This document shows positions 45,216 to 54,314 of a DNA stretch of 64,000 nt, in pieces. Below the pieces are notes generated by a model that did not search any database, was not told the origin of the DNA, and worked only from the letters and a program-made list of their open reading frames with translations. Location: positions 1 to 64,000 of the forward strand of contig JAZRPW010000024.1 in assembly GCA_045649405.1 (NCBI GenBank), given 5' to 3'. The position numbers were made by a program, and so were the translations under genes. Numbering within the stretch: the stretch's first letter is position 1; each line of letters starts with the position of its first letter. The stretch comes from RUG11462 sp045649405. GTDB taxonomy: Bacteria; Bacillota; Clostridia; Oscillospirales; Acutalibacteraceae.

Positions 45216-46610
45216 TTAAATTATTTTACCTTTTAAAATCCAAGTGTTACCACTGGTAATTTCAACATTTACGAAACTGCCTATTAAATCTTCAGTTCCT
45301 TCAATCTCAACTTCAAAGTTGTTCAAAGTTCTTGCATAAAGCATTCCTTCTTTTTTAGCTTTATCTTCAACAAGCGCTCTATACACTTTTCCTACTTGTT
45401 CTTTGCAAACTTCTTCAGAAATTGTTTCTTGAACTTTAAGAAGTTCTCTAAACCATTTGCCTTTTTCTTCTGCGCTGACATCATCTGGCATTTCAGCAGC
45501 AGGTGTGCCTTTGCGTTTTGAGTAAATAAATGTGAACAATGATTGATATCTAACTTTTTCTATCAAAGAAATAGTTTCTTTTACTTCGTCATAGGTTTCC
45601 GAAGGAAAACCTACAATGATATCAGAAGTCAAGGTTAAGTCAGGCATTAATTCCTTCGCTTTTTGAATTAAACTTAAATAACTTTCTCTTGTGTATTTTC
45701 TGTTCATTGCATTCAAAACTCTTGAAGAGCCACTTTGAACCGGCAAATGCAAATGTTTTTCAACCTTTTCACAGTTAGCCATTGTCTCAAGCAATTCAAC
45801 CGAACAATCTTTTGGGTGCGATGTCATAAATCTAATAACAAAATCACCGCTAACATCATTACACATTTTCAAAAGTTCAGGGAATTTCACACCGTCACCA
45901 TCATAAGAGTTAACGTTTTGACCGAGAAGTGTTATGTTTTTGATACCACTTTCAACCATTTTCTTTAAATCATTCAAAATGTCTTGTGGTTTACGGCTTC
46001 GCTCTCTTCCCCTAACATAAGGCACAATGCAGTAAGTACAAAAGTTATTGCAACCATACATAATTGGCAGCCAACCGTGCACATTGCTTTCATTAACTTG
46101 TGGCAAACCTTCTGCAATTACACCGTCAATATCAGGAATGTTAAACATTCTACGCTGACCGGTTAAAATTTTATAAAGCATTTGTGGTAATGTGTGAACA
46201 ACGTGTGTACCAAAAACCAAATCAACGTGTGGAAAACTGTGTTTGATTTTATTAGCAATATGTTCTTGTTGCATCATACAACCACAAACTGCAATAATTG
46301 AATCTGCTTTTTTCTTTTTCAAATGCACCAATGCACCAACATTACCAAAAACTCTGTCTTCGGCGTGTTCACGCACAGCACAAGTATTAAAGATTACTAA
46401 ATCAGCATCATCAGAAGAATCAACAAATTCATAACCCATTAATTCAAGCATTCCCATAATCTTTTGAGAATCTGCCACGTTTTGTTGGCAACCAAAAGTT
46501 CTAATAAATGCTTTAGGTTTTGAATATTTATTAATTACAATAGATTTTACTTTGTCAGCAAATTCTCTTTGTAACTCTAATTCTTTTTCACTAACAAAAA
46601 TATCTTTCAA
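45216..46610 (-). CDS. miaB: tRNA-2-methylthio-N6-dimethylallyladenosine synthase
   Basis: Radical-SAM methylthiotransferase acting on i6A37 of tRNA after MiaA. N-terminal UPF0004 domain with FIRTFGCQQNVADSQKIMG, radical SAM cluster motif GCNNFCTYCIVPYVRGRERS, and a C-terminal TRAM domain. The start is set at a TTG seven bases behind AGGAG, just after the lepA stop, giving 464 residues, the family norm; the open frame continues 68 codons upstream but overlaps lepA and has no homology-like content. Eighteen bp ahead of the YlbF-family gene. Confidence 0.95.
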   Translation of the reverse strand: MKDIFVSEKELELQREFADKVKSIVINKYSKPKAFIRTFGCQQNVADSQKIMGMLELMGYEFVDSSDDADLVIFNTCAVREHAEDRVFGNVGALVHLKKKKADSIIAVCGCMMQQEHIANKIKHSFPHVDLVFGTHVVHTLPQMLYKILTGQRRMFNIPDIDGVIAEGLPQVNESNVHGWLPIMYGCNNFCTYCIVPYVRGRERSRKPQDILNDLKKMVESGIKNITLLGQNVNSYDGDGVKFPELLKMCNDVSGDFVIRFMTSHPKDCSVELLETMANCEKVEKHLHLPVQSGSSRVLNAMNRKYTRESYLSLIQKAKELMPDLTLTSDIIVGFPSETYDEVKETISLIEKVRYQSLFTFIYSKRKGTPAAEMPDDVSAEEKGKWFRELLKVQETISEEVCKEQVGKVYRALVEDKAKKEGMLYARTLNNFEVEIEGTEDLIGSFVNVEITSGNTWILKGKII

Positions 46611-46620
46611 AAGAATTCTC

Positions 46621-48429
46621 CTACTCATCAAGTTTAAGAACTGCCATAAACGCTTCTTGTGGTACTTCGACAGAACCCAATTGACGCATACGTTTCTTAC
46701 CTTCTTTTTGCTTTTCAAGAAGTTTCTTCTTACGTGTAATGTCACCACCGTAACATTTAGCAAGAACGTCTTTTCTAACTGCTTTAACAGTTTCACGAGC
46801 AATAACCTTGCCACCTACTGCTACTTGAACCGGCACTTCAAACAATTGTCTTGGAATATGCTCTTTCAACTTTTCGGCAATTCTTCTTGCACGTTTGTAA
46901 GCATTGTCAGAGTGAACAATGAATGACAAAGCATCAACAATTTCGCCGTTAAGCATTACATCAAGTTTTACAAGTTTTGAAACGTTATAACCCTTGTGCT
47001 CATAGTCATAAGAAGCATAGCCCCTTGTTCTTGACTTAAGCGCATCAAAAAAGTCATAAACAATTTCGTTAAGTGGCATTTCGTAATGAATGTCAACACG
47101 CTCAGTTGTAACATATTGCATATCAACAAAAACGCCTCTGCGTTCTTGACACAAATCCATAATAGCGCCAACGTAATCATTAGGGCTATAAATGTGAACA
47201 TTACAAATTGGCTCTTCTGCAGTTACAATTGTTGCAGGGTCAGGATAATTTGTAGGGTTGTCAATTGCAAGTTTTGTGCCATCAGCCAAATTCAATTTAT
47301 ATTCAACAGAAGGCGCTGTGGTTATAAGGTCAAGATTATATTCACGCTCTAATCTCTCTTGAATAATTTCCATATGCAAAAGGCCTAAGAAACCACATCT
47401 AAAACCAAAGCCCAAAGCAGATGATGTTTCTGCTTCAAACATTAAAGCAGCGTCATTAAGTTGCAACTTTTCAAGCGCTTCTCTAAGGTCGGTATATTGT
47501 GCGCCATCTGCAGGATAAATACCACAAAAAACAACAGGGTTTACTTGACGATAACCAGGCAATGGTTCACTAGCACCATTTTCTGCAGTTGTTATGGTAT
47601 CACCAACACGTGCTTCTGCAGCGTTTTTGATTGAAGCCGCAATATAACCTACTTCACCTGCACGAAGTTCATCGCAAGGTTGCATCGAAAGTGCAGTTTT
47701 TCTACCAACTTCAACAACGTTAAACTCAGCGCCTGTTGCCATCATTTTAATATTCATTCCGGCTTTGATAACACCATCAACAACTCTGAAATAAACAATA
47801 ACACCTTTATATGGGTCATAATAAGAGTCAAAAATCAACGCTTTTAATGGTTTGTTGTCTTCAGCAACTGGAGAAGGTACTCTTTCAACAACCGCCTCTA
47901 GTACATCTTCAATATTCAAACCAGATTTTGCAGATACCTTTGGAGCATTATGCGCTTCAATACCAATGATGTTTTCAACATCGTCTGCGCATTTTTCTGG
48001 GTCAGCTGAAGGCAAATCAATTTTGTTAATTACCGGCACGATTTCAAGGTCATGGTCGAGTGCTAAATATGTGTTTGCTAAAGTTTGCGCTTCAATACCT
48101 TGAGAAGCATCAACAACCAACAACGCACCTTCACAAGCCGCAAGTGAACGAGAAACTTCATAGTTAAAGTCAACGTGGCCTGGAGTGTCAATCAAATTAA
48201 GTTCATACTTCTTGCCATCTTTAGCGTTGTAATAGAGTGTTACTGGGTGAGATTTAATTGTAATTCCTCTCTCACGCTCAAGGTCCATACTATCAAGCAA
48301 TTGGTCGGTCATTTGTCTTTGTTCAACCGATTGAGTGATTTCTAACAATCTATCAGCAAGTGTAGATTTACCGTGGTCGATATGTGCAATAATGCAAAAA
48401 TTTCTTATCTGTTCTTTATTAATCTGCAT
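46621..48429 (-). CDS. lepA: Elongation factor 4 (LepA)
   Basis: Ribosome-associated GTPase. 602 residues from an ATG behind AGAGG. G motifs IAHIDHGKST, DTPGHVDF and NKIDLP; the C-terminal LepA-specific part ends KEGKKRMRQLGSVEVPQEAF. First gene of the minus-strand run that reaches the HAD phosphatase gene; its promoter is upstream in the divergent intergenic region. Confidence 0.98.
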   Translation of the reverse strand: MQINKEQIRNFCIIAHIDHGKSTLADRLLEITQSVEQRQMTDQLLDSMDLERERGITIKSHPVTLYYNAKDGKKYELNLIDTPGHVDFNYEVSRSLAACEGALLVVDASQGIEAQTLANTYLALDHDLEIVPVINKIDLPSADPEKCADDVENIIGIEAHNAPKVSAKSGLNIEDVLEAVVERVPSPVAEDNKPLKALIFDSYYDPYKGVIVYFRVVDGVIKAGMNIKMMATGAEFNVVEVGRKTALSMQPCDELRAGEVGYIAASIKNAAEARVGDTITTAENGASEPLPGYRQVNPVVFCGIYPADGAQYTDLREALEKLQLNDAALMFEAETSSALGFGFRCGFLGLLHMEIIQERLEREYNLDLITTAPSVEYKLNLADGTKLAIDNPTNYPDPATIVTAEEPICNVHIYSPNDYVGAIMDLCQERRGVFVDMQYVTTERVDIHYEMPLNEIVYDFFDALKSRTRGYASYDYEHKGYNVSKLVKLDVMLNGEIVDALSFIVHSDNAYKRARRIAEKLKEHIPRQLFEVPVQVAVGGKVIARETVKAVRKDVLAKCYGGDITRKKKLLEKQKEGKKRMRQLGSVEVPQEAFMAVLKLDE

Positions 48430-48460
48430 TAGAAACCTCTTTCCAAAATATATTCGATAT

Positions 48461-48489
48461 ATTATAACATAAAATAAATATATATTCAA
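48461..48489 (-). promoter_or_regulatory. Sigma-A promoter of lepA and the following run
   Basis: Minus-strand -35 TTGAAT, 17-base spacer, -10 TATAAT with an extended TGT just before it; 32 bases ahead of the lepA ATG. Confidence 0.75.
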
Positions 48490-48500
48490 TATTAAAAGTG

Positions 48501-48529
48501 TTGCTTTTTACAAAAATATGTGTTAAAAT
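48501..48529 (+). promoter_or_regulatory. Sigma-A promoter of the DUF4364 gene
   Basis: -35 TTGCTT, 17-base spacer, -10 TAAAAT with extended TGT. It is back-to-back with the lepA promoter. Confidence 0.6.
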
Positions 48530-48559
48530 CTCTATAGTTTTATTTTGGAGGAAAAAGAT

Positions 48560-49129
48560 TTGGCAAGAAACAAAAAACAAAGAACTGTTTGGGGTAATTT
48601 AGAGCCAGGAAGTCTTATTAAAGTTGCTGATATTAAGATTTTAATCTGTTTTATTTTGTTTAGCACTAAAAAGACTTTTTCTGCAGATACAATCAGCCAT
48701 ATCATAAGATACAATTCTATTGCTACCTACTTTGACATTGCTCAAGCGCTTGAAGAATTAGAGCGCGATGGCAATATTCAAAAGAACGAAAACGATGAGT
48801 ACGATTTAACTGAAAACGGCATTACAATTGCAAAAGAATTGAATTATGATATTCCATTCACAATTAGAGAAAGTGCTTTGGAAGCAGCTAATTATGAAAT
48901 TTTGCTCCAAAAAAGACTTAAAGATAACAAAATTGATATCATTCCCGATGATGATAAGTTTATTGTTAGAATTTCTATGTTGGAAAACGAAAAAGAGTCT
49001 ATGGGAATTACAGTTAGAGTTTCTTCAGAAGATGAAGCAAAAAAAGTTAAACACAACTTTTTGCAAGACCCAAGTGGTTTTTACATTATGAATTTTAGAA
49101 AACTTTTTGGCGTTAATCAGGAGGACTAA
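48560..49129 (+). CDS. DUF4364 family protein (winged-helix-like)
   Basis: Function unknown; the family is widespread in Clostridia. From a TTG eight bases behind GGAGG it has 189 residues; a TTG five codons earlier overlaps the ribosome site. The N-terminal half looks like a winged helix (LICFILFSTKKTFSADTIS, then YFDIAQALEELERDGNIQK and YDLTENGITIAKEL), the C-terminal half is mixed strands. It is 1 bp from mntP, so the two are co-transcribed; whether it senses anything is not known. Confidence 0.82.
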   Translation: MARNKKQRTVWGNLEPGSLIKVADIKILICFILFSTKKTFSADTISHIIRYNSIATYFDIAQALEELERDGNIQKNENDEYDLTENGITIAKELNYDIPFTIRESALEAANYEILLQKRLKDNKIDIIPDDDKFIVRISMLENEKESMGITVRVSSEDEAKKVKHNFLQDPSGFYIMNFRKLFGVNQED

Positions 49130-49130
49130 T

Positions 49131-49694
49131 ATGACTCTTGTTATTCACGCATTGATTTTGGGTGTTACCCTTGCAATGGATGCTTTATCTATTTCAATTT
49201 CTAAAGCGTTAGCAACACAAAAAATTAAAATTTCTAACGCTTTAAAATTGTCAATTGTTTTTGGTGGTTTTCAAGCAATAATGCCACTTGTTGGATACTT
49301 TGTTGGCAGTGGTTTTTATAACTTAATTAAAAATTATTTTGGTTTTGTTAGTTTCGCTATTCTCGTTGTTTTAGGTGCTAAAATGATTTACGAAAACCTT
49401 AAAAGTGACGATGATGATATTCAAAGTGGAATTATCACTTTAAAAGAGTTGTTAATTCTTGGCATCGCAACAAGTATTGACGCATTAGCAGCAGGTTTTA
49501 TCTTTGCTGGAAACAACATTTTAGAAGTTATTTTAAGTTGCTTAATTATTGGTGTTATAACCTTTATAATTTGTTTTGCCGGTTATGTTTGTGGTTGTAA
49601 AATCGCTGGTATCATTGGTGACAAAGGCGAACTTTTTGGTGGTGTTGTTTTGATACTTCTCGGCGTTAAAATTTTAATTGAATGCATTATTTAA
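49131..49694 (+). CDS. mntP: MntP-type manganese efflux pump
   Basis: Small membrane exporter that lowers intracellular Mn2+. 187 residues with six membrane helices in two similar halves, each carrying an acidic family motif: GVTLAMDALSISISKAL and GIATSIDALAAGFIF. ATG six bases behind AGGAGG; an earlier in-frame start lies inside the DUF4364 gene and is rejected. A terminator directly follows. No mntP riboswitch would be expected within the operon and none was seen upstream. Confidence 0.9.
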   Translation: MTLVIHALILGVTLAMDALSISISKALATQKIKISNALKLSIVFGGFQAIMPLVGYFVGSGFYNLIKNYFGFVSFAILVVLGAKMIYENLKSDDDDIQSGIITLKELLILGIATSIDALAAGFIFAGNNILEVILSCLIIGVITFIICFAGYVCGCKIAGIIGDKGELFGGVVLILLGVKILIECII

Positions 49695-49722
49695 ACTGCA
49701 GATTTTTTCTGCAGTTTTTATT
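49693..49722 (+). terminator. Rho-independent terminator after mntP
   Basis: Arms AAACTGCAGA and CTGCAGTTT around a T-rich loop, followed by a T-rich tail. Confidence 0.8.
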
Positions 49723-49744
49723 TTTATAATTTGTCTTTTGAATC

Positions 49745-49773
49745 TTGACATATACTATAAAAAACAGTATAAT
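49745..49773 (+). promoter_or_regulatory. Perfect consensus sigma-A promoter of gtrA-yfhO
   Basis: -35 TTGACA, 17-base spacer, -10 TATAAT: all twelve consensus positions match, about 45 bases before the GtrA start. Confidence 0.9.
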
Positions 49774-49824
49774 TATTATAATTGCATTCACTATGCTTAA
49801 ATTTTAATATACGAGGTTTTAAAA

Positions 49825-50373
49825 ATGTCTGAAAGACCATTTTGGAGTTTTATAACAAACCTCTTTGTTGTGAAATGGTTTTGCAATTTGAAACTTTGCA
49901 AAAAACTTATGAATTATAAGCTTTTTCAAACGATTTTTAATTGCGAAATGATTTCTTATCTATTTTACGGAGTTGCAGCAACGGTTTTAAACTGGGGTAG
50001 TTACTGGCTTTTATGTTTAGTCTTTAACATTCCTATTAACAACCCTAATTCAAACCACGCTTTGTTATCGCTGCTTGCTAATTCTTTAGCGTTTATTATT
50101 GCGTTGATATTTGCTTTTTTAACCAACAAGTATTTTGTATTTAAAAGCACAAAAACTTCGTTAAGTGACACAACAAAAGAGTTTGTTTATTTTACATTGG
50201 CAAGACTCTTTACATTTTTATTAGAGTCTACTATTTTAACCATTTCAAGCATTTTGAGTTTTGATTTGGTTATAATGAAAATCATTGCTGGAATTATTGT
50301 AGTAATTCTAAATTATGTTTTTAGTAAATTATTTATTTTTAAGACAAAGGAGCAGAATAATGACACTATTTAA
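49825..50373 (+). CDS. GtrA family membrane protein
   Basis: Four-helix membrane protein of the GtrA/DPMS-like family, thought to help move lipid-linked sugars across the membrane. 182 residues: helix 1 SYLFYGVAATVLNWGSYWLL, then LLANSLAFIIALIFAFLTNK, a third in TLARLFTFLLESTILTI and a fourth ending VVILNYVFSKLFIFK. ATG behind GAGG. Its 3' end overlaps the yfhO-like gene by 14 bp, suggesting coupled translation and a joint role in surface glycosylation. Confidence 0.88.
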   Translation: MSERPFWSFITNLFVVKWFCNLKLCKKLMNYKLFQTIFNCEMISYLFYGVAATVLNWGSYWLLCLVFNIPINNPNSNHALLSLLANSLAFIIALIFAFLTNKYFVFKSTKTSLSDTTKEFVYFTLARLFTFLLESTILTISSILSFDLVIMKIIAGIIVVILNYVFSKLFIFKTKEQNNDTI

Positions 50374-53089
50374 AAACGAAACTTATTCACCACTTAAAAA
50401 AGAAAAGTTCTTTTACAAACACAGATTTGTATTTATTTCTTTTTTAGTACCTGCATTTTTAATGCTTTTTGCTTTTTATAAAGCACAGTTTTATCCATTT
50501 GGTGATGAACAAATCATGGTTATTGATATGTGGCACCAATACTTCCCTTTCTTGAAAGTGTTGCAAGAAAAATTGCAAACTGGTGGTTCTTTGCTTTACA
50601 CATGGCAAGGTGCTGGTGGCACTAACTTTATTGCTTTGATTTCTTATTATGCTGCTTCTCCTTTGTATTTATTAACTGCATTGGTTCCTGCAAAATACTT
50701 AACCGAGGCAATGGCTGCTATTGTAATTTTGAAAATTGCATTTGCTTCTGCTTTTATGTACATTTATCTTCGTGAAATGTTTAAGCGTGATGACTTTGGT
50801 ATTGTTGCATTTGCTACAATGTACTCATTGTGTGCTTATTCAATGGGTTACTACTGGTGCTTGATGTGGCTTGATGTTATGGCACTTTTACCACTTTGCA
50901 TTTTAGGTCTTAACAAATTAATTGATGAAGGTAAATTTAGATTATACACAGTATCATTAGCACTTATGATGATTACAAACTACTACATTGGTGTTATGAT
51001 GTGTATGTTTATTGCTCTTTACTACCCAGTTCTTTATTTCTCAAGAGACAGAGCAAAAGGTGCAAAACAATGTGCTATTACAACCGGCAAAGCGATTTTG
51101 TTCTCGGTTATTGGTTGTTGTATGGCTGCTGTAATCTTGATTCCAACCTATCTTTCAATGCAAAACACCTATTACATTGACCAACAAGGTCCAACTGATA
51201 ATAGTTTTTACAACCCAATTATGGATGTAATTTCTAATATGTTACCAAATGTTACATTGACAGTTAGAGGCGGTTTGCCAAATGTTTATTGTGGTATTCT
51301 TTCATTTATGATGGCAATTGTATTTTTGCTTTGCAAAGAAGTTTCACCTAAAAAGAAAATTTTGAATTGCTTGATTTTAGCTTTTCTTATTTTAAGTTTT
51401 AACTGGAACAGACTTGACTTTATCTGGCACGGTTTCCACTGGCCAAACGAACTTCCTTATCGTTATTCATTCGCTTTCTCATTTATTGTTGTTACAATGG
51501 CTTGTGAGGCGTATACCTACTTGAAAAAGATTACAACTGGTCAAATTGGCGCTGTTGTTGCTGGTGGTGTTATTTACGCTATTCTTGCTGAAAAACTTTA
51601 CAAAGATACATTTGATTACAAAGTAATTTATATTTCAATTTTGTTGTTTATTGTTTATGGTATTGTACTTGCAATCTACAAAACAAAAAAATTCAAACAA
51701 GCAATTTGTGGTATTATGATTTTTGTTTGTGTGTTTGCTGAAATGACAAACTACACCGTTAAATCTGTTCAAGCAGTTGGTAAATCAAACAGAACAACTT
51801 ACTACACAAATTATGATGATGTTCAAGCACTTAAAAACAAAGTTCTAGAAGAAGATGAAGGCTTCTATCGTATGGAAGTTTACAACAACTGGACTTGTAA
51901 TGACCCTGCTTTATATGGTTATAATGGTTTGACTCAATTCTCATCAGAAATTAATAGTAATGTTACTCAGATGATGAAATGTTTAGGTTTAGCTGCTGAC
52001 CCTGGTTCTAATAGTTTTAGATATTTAGTTCAAACACCTGTTTTAAACTCTTTACTCAATGTTAAATACATCATTGCAAGAGGCGAAACAATGAACGAGC
52101 CAGTGTTTGAAGGTCTTTATCAAAGTGGCAGTTCAAACATTTACAAAAACAAATATCCTTTGTCAATCGGCTTTATGGTTAACAAAGAAATTAAAGGTTG
52201 GAAAGCGCAAGAACTTAATCCTTTTGAAACTCAAAACGATTATATTAATTATGCTTTAGGCGATGAAGGAACAAGATTCCTTCTTAAAGATGTTACAGAA
52301 TACGACGAAACTCTTTCTTCTTGTGACAATGGTAGTATGGGCTCATATGAAGGTTCAGGCATTACTGTAAGTTCAAGTAGCGGTACTGCTACTGCTCACC
52401 TTGCATTTACAGCAAAACAAGATGGTCCTATTTATATTTATGCAAAAGCTGATAGCGCACAATCAGTTAGTGCAAGAATTACAGAAAACGGAATGCCTGT
52501 TAAGTTTGAAAACAACAGAGGTTGTATTGCAAGTATCGGCAACGCAAACGAAGGCGAGACTATTTACTTAGATGTTACATTTAATGATGGTACTGGCGGT
52601 TATATTGAAAGTTATGTTTATACCATGAATATGAAAGAATGGGAAAACATTTACGCTAAATTGAACGATGAAATATTCAATGTTGAAAAATATAGTGACA
52701 CAAAACTTTCTGGTACAGTTGTAGCTAAAAAAGACGGCACAATGTTAACATCTATTCCTTATGAAAAAGGCTGGAAAGCTTATGTAGATGGCAAAAAAGT
52801 TGCTGTTACACCAATTAGCGATGCTTTCTGTTCAATTGATGTTCCTGCTGGTGAACACAAAATCACATTCAAATATTCACCTTATGGATTTACTGTTGGT
52901 AATGTTGTTACTGTTTTAAGTATTGCTGCTTTGATTGCTTTGTATTATGTTGAACAAACAATGAAAAAACGCAAAACTTTAATCGAACAAATCGAAGCAA
53001 CTGATTTTGATGTTACTTTAGATTTTGAAAACAATCAAGAAGAAACAGTTGAAACAATTCAAGAACAACCGGTTGAAGAAAACGAATAA
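50360..53089 (+). CDS. YfhO family polytopic membrane protein, probable surface glycosyltransferase
   Basis: YfhO proteins are GT-C-like membrane enzymes, with members implicated in sugar decoration of lipoteichoic or wall teichoic acid. 909 residues from an ATG seven bases behind AAGGAG. About twelve membrane helices in the first 460 residues; the first extracytoplasmic loop has DEQIMVIDMWHQYFPF, the Asp-containing loop typical of GT-C enzymes. A large extracytoplasmic domain spans about 470-860, ending with the conserved SIPYEKGWKAYVDGKKV, then one last helix and an acidic tail. The acceptor is unknown; Thr-rich secreted proteins of this window are also conceivable clients. Confidence 0.88.
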   Translation: MTLFKNETYSPLKKEKFFYKHRFVFISFLVPAFLMLFAFYKAQFYPFGDEQIMVIDMWHQYFPFLKVLQEKLQTGGSLLYTWQGAGGTNFIALISYYAASPLYLLTALVPAKYLTEAMAAIVILKIAFASAFMYIYLREMFKRDDFGIVAFATMYSLCAYSMGYYWCLMWLDVMALLPLCILGLNKLIDEGKFRLYTVSLALMMITNYYIGVMMCMFIALYYPVLYFSRDRAKGAKQCAITTGKAILFSVIGCCMAAVILIPTYLSMQNTYYIDQQGPTDNSFYNPIMDVISNMLPNVTLTVRGGLPNVYCGILSFMMAIVFLLCKEVSPKKKILNCLILAFLILSFNWNRLDFIWHGFHWPNELPYRYSFAFSFIVVTMACEAYTYLKKITTGQIGAVVAGGVIYAILAEKLYKDTFDYKVIYISILLFIVYGIVLAIYKTKKFKQAICGIMIFVCVFAEMTNYTVKSVQAVGKSNRTTYYTNYDDVQALKNKVLEEDEGFYRMEVYNNWTCNDPALYGYNGLTQFSSEINSNVTQMMKCLGLAADPGSNSFRYLVQTPVLNSLLNVKYIIARGETMNEPVFEGLYQSGSSNIYKNKYPLSIGFMVNKEIKGWKAQELNPFETQNDYINYALGDEGTRFLLKDVTEYDETLSSCDNGSMGSYEGSGITVSSSSGTATAHLAFTAKQDGPIYIYAKADSAQSVSARITENGMPVKFENNRGCIASIGNANEGETIYLDVTFNDGTGGYIESYVYTMNMKEWENIYAKLNDEIFNVEKYSDTKLSGTVVAKKDGTMLTSIPYEKGWKAYVDGKKVAVTPISDAFCSIDVPAGEHKITFKYSPYGFTVGNVVTVLSIAALIALYYVEQTMKKRKTLIEQIEATDFDVTLDFENNQEETVETIQEQPVEENE

Positions 53090-53102
53090 AACTTTATAAA
53101 AC

Positions 53103-53134
53103 AAAAAAGCGTTGAGTTTAACTCAACGCTTTTT
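53103..53134. terminator. Bidirectional terminator between the YfhO and GH16 genes
   Basis: AAAAAAGCGTTGAGTT and its complement form a long hairpin with a T run on either strand; the two genes converge here. Confidence 0.9.
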
Positions 53135-53137
53135 GTT

Positions 53138-54169
53138 TTACTGTTTATATGGCAGTTTGTTAATAAGCCAAGCAATATACTTTCTTAAAATCAACAAATC
53201 TTTGATATCTATTTTATTATCATCATTAACATCTGCATTTTCTTTTCTTGTTAAAGCAAAGTTTTTCTCTTTAACTAAATATCTTCTTAACAACAAAACA
53301 TCATCAATATTAATACCTAAATCTAAATCCAAATCGCCATAAAAAGTGTTTTCAAAAGAGTATTTGTCAACGCTTTGATAAGCTTTAACATAGTCAACTT
53401 CAATTCCTGAAGGCAAATCATTAACATTAGGTTTTCCTGTCCAGCTGCCTGCCTCAAGTGATATTTTCATATAACAAGCAACTTCACTGATATCTACCTT
53501 TTGATTTGTGATTCTGTAGGTTTCTTTCCCGTCAATGTAAAAGATATAACAATCTTCTTTCCACTCTAAAGCAAAATTATGAAATTTGCCATCATAAACA
53601 TCTGCAAATACTGCATCACCAGTTGCCTTGTGTCGCTCGCCATAACCATCATAATGAACAGCATGATTAATTTCTTGACCTTTTACTGAAAAAGCCTCGT
53701 AAATATCAATTTCAGTACCATCTCGACCACCGTCTTCACCATAAAGGTCAATGTTTCTTGGCATTAGCCAAAACGCAGACCAAAAGCCACTAACTTGTTG
53801 TAATTTACAACTAATTTCAAAATAACCATAAGTCTGTTCAAACAAATCTCTTGACCTTACTGCGCCACACAACAATTCACCATTTTCATCATATTGTGTG
53901 CTTAAAATCAAATGACCTTTTCCGTCAAGCCAGGTCATATCATTATCCCATTTGCAATAATTACTTTGTCTGTACCACTCTGGCGCTAATTTCCATTTAG
54001 TTGAGTCTAATGTTGTGCCATTAAAATCGTCATTAAAAGTTTGAATATAGGTTGTGCCATTGACAACAATACTTTTCAAACTCCCATTTGCTTTGACTTG
54101 AGGCTGTGCACTTAAAACAGAACTAACCATCAAGCAAAAAGCAAGAATAAACAACAAAGCTTTTTTCAT
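53138..54169 (-). CDS. Secreted GH16 beta-glucanase with C-terminal dockerin
   Basis: Probable endo-beta-1,3(4)-glucanase (lichenase or laminarinase type). 343 residues from an ATG six bases behind GGAGG: signal peptide about 1-27, GH16 domain 35-265 with the catalytic E-x-D-x-x-E as EIDIYEAF and flanking FWSAFWLMP. A type I dockerin at about 278-335 has calcium loops DLDLDLGINIDD and DVNDDNKIDIKD. It would be held by a cohesin, possibly the cohesin-like modules of the scaffold-like protein near the left end. It has its own promoter and convergent terminator. Confidence 0.93.
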   Translation of the reverse strand: MKKALLFILAFCLMVSSVLSAQPQVKANGSLKSIVVNGTTYIQTFNDDFNGTTLDSTKWKLAPEWYRQSNYCKWDNDMTWLDGKGHLILSTQYDENGELLCGAVRSRDLFEQTYGYFEISCKLQQVSGFWSAFWLMPRNIDLYGEDGGRDGTEIDIYEAFSVKGQEINHAVHYDGYGERHKATGDAVFADVYDGKFHNFALEWKEDCYIFYIDGKETYRITNQKVDISEVACYMKISLEAGSWTGKPNVNDLPSGIEVDYVKAYQSVDKYSFENTFYGDLDLDLGINIDDVLLLRRYLVKEKNFALTRKENADVNDDNKIDIKDLLILRKYIAWLINKLPYKQ

Positions 54170-54197
54170 AATTTTCCTCCCCATTTTTTATATAAAT

Positions 54198-54226
54198 ATT
54201 ATATCATATTAAAACAATTTTGTCTA
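54198..54226 (-). promoter_or_regulatory. Sigma-A promoter of the GH16-dockerin gene
   Basis: Minus-strand -35 TAGACA (5 of 6), 17-base spacer, -10 TATAAT (perfect). It begins ten bases past the preceding terminator. Confidence 0.75.
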
Positions 54227-54228
54227 TA

Positions 54229-54268
54229 AAAAAGTGAAAAGCACTGGACTTTGGGTTCAGTGCTTTTC
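54229..54268 (-). terminator. Rho-independent terminator after the 47-residue gene
   Basis: Minus-strand arms GAAAAGCACTG and CAGTGCTTTTC with an 11-base loop, then ACTTTTTT. Confidence 0.85.
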
Positions 54269-54314
54269 GTGAGAAAAATATTATAAAAGATTTAAACCTC
54301 TTATTATCTATTTC

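Noticed and set aside
46611..46814. Upstream extension of miaB by 68 codons
   Set aside because: It overlaps lepA in another frame, has no family-like content, and a TTG with AGGAG at 7 nt gives a normal-length MiaB.
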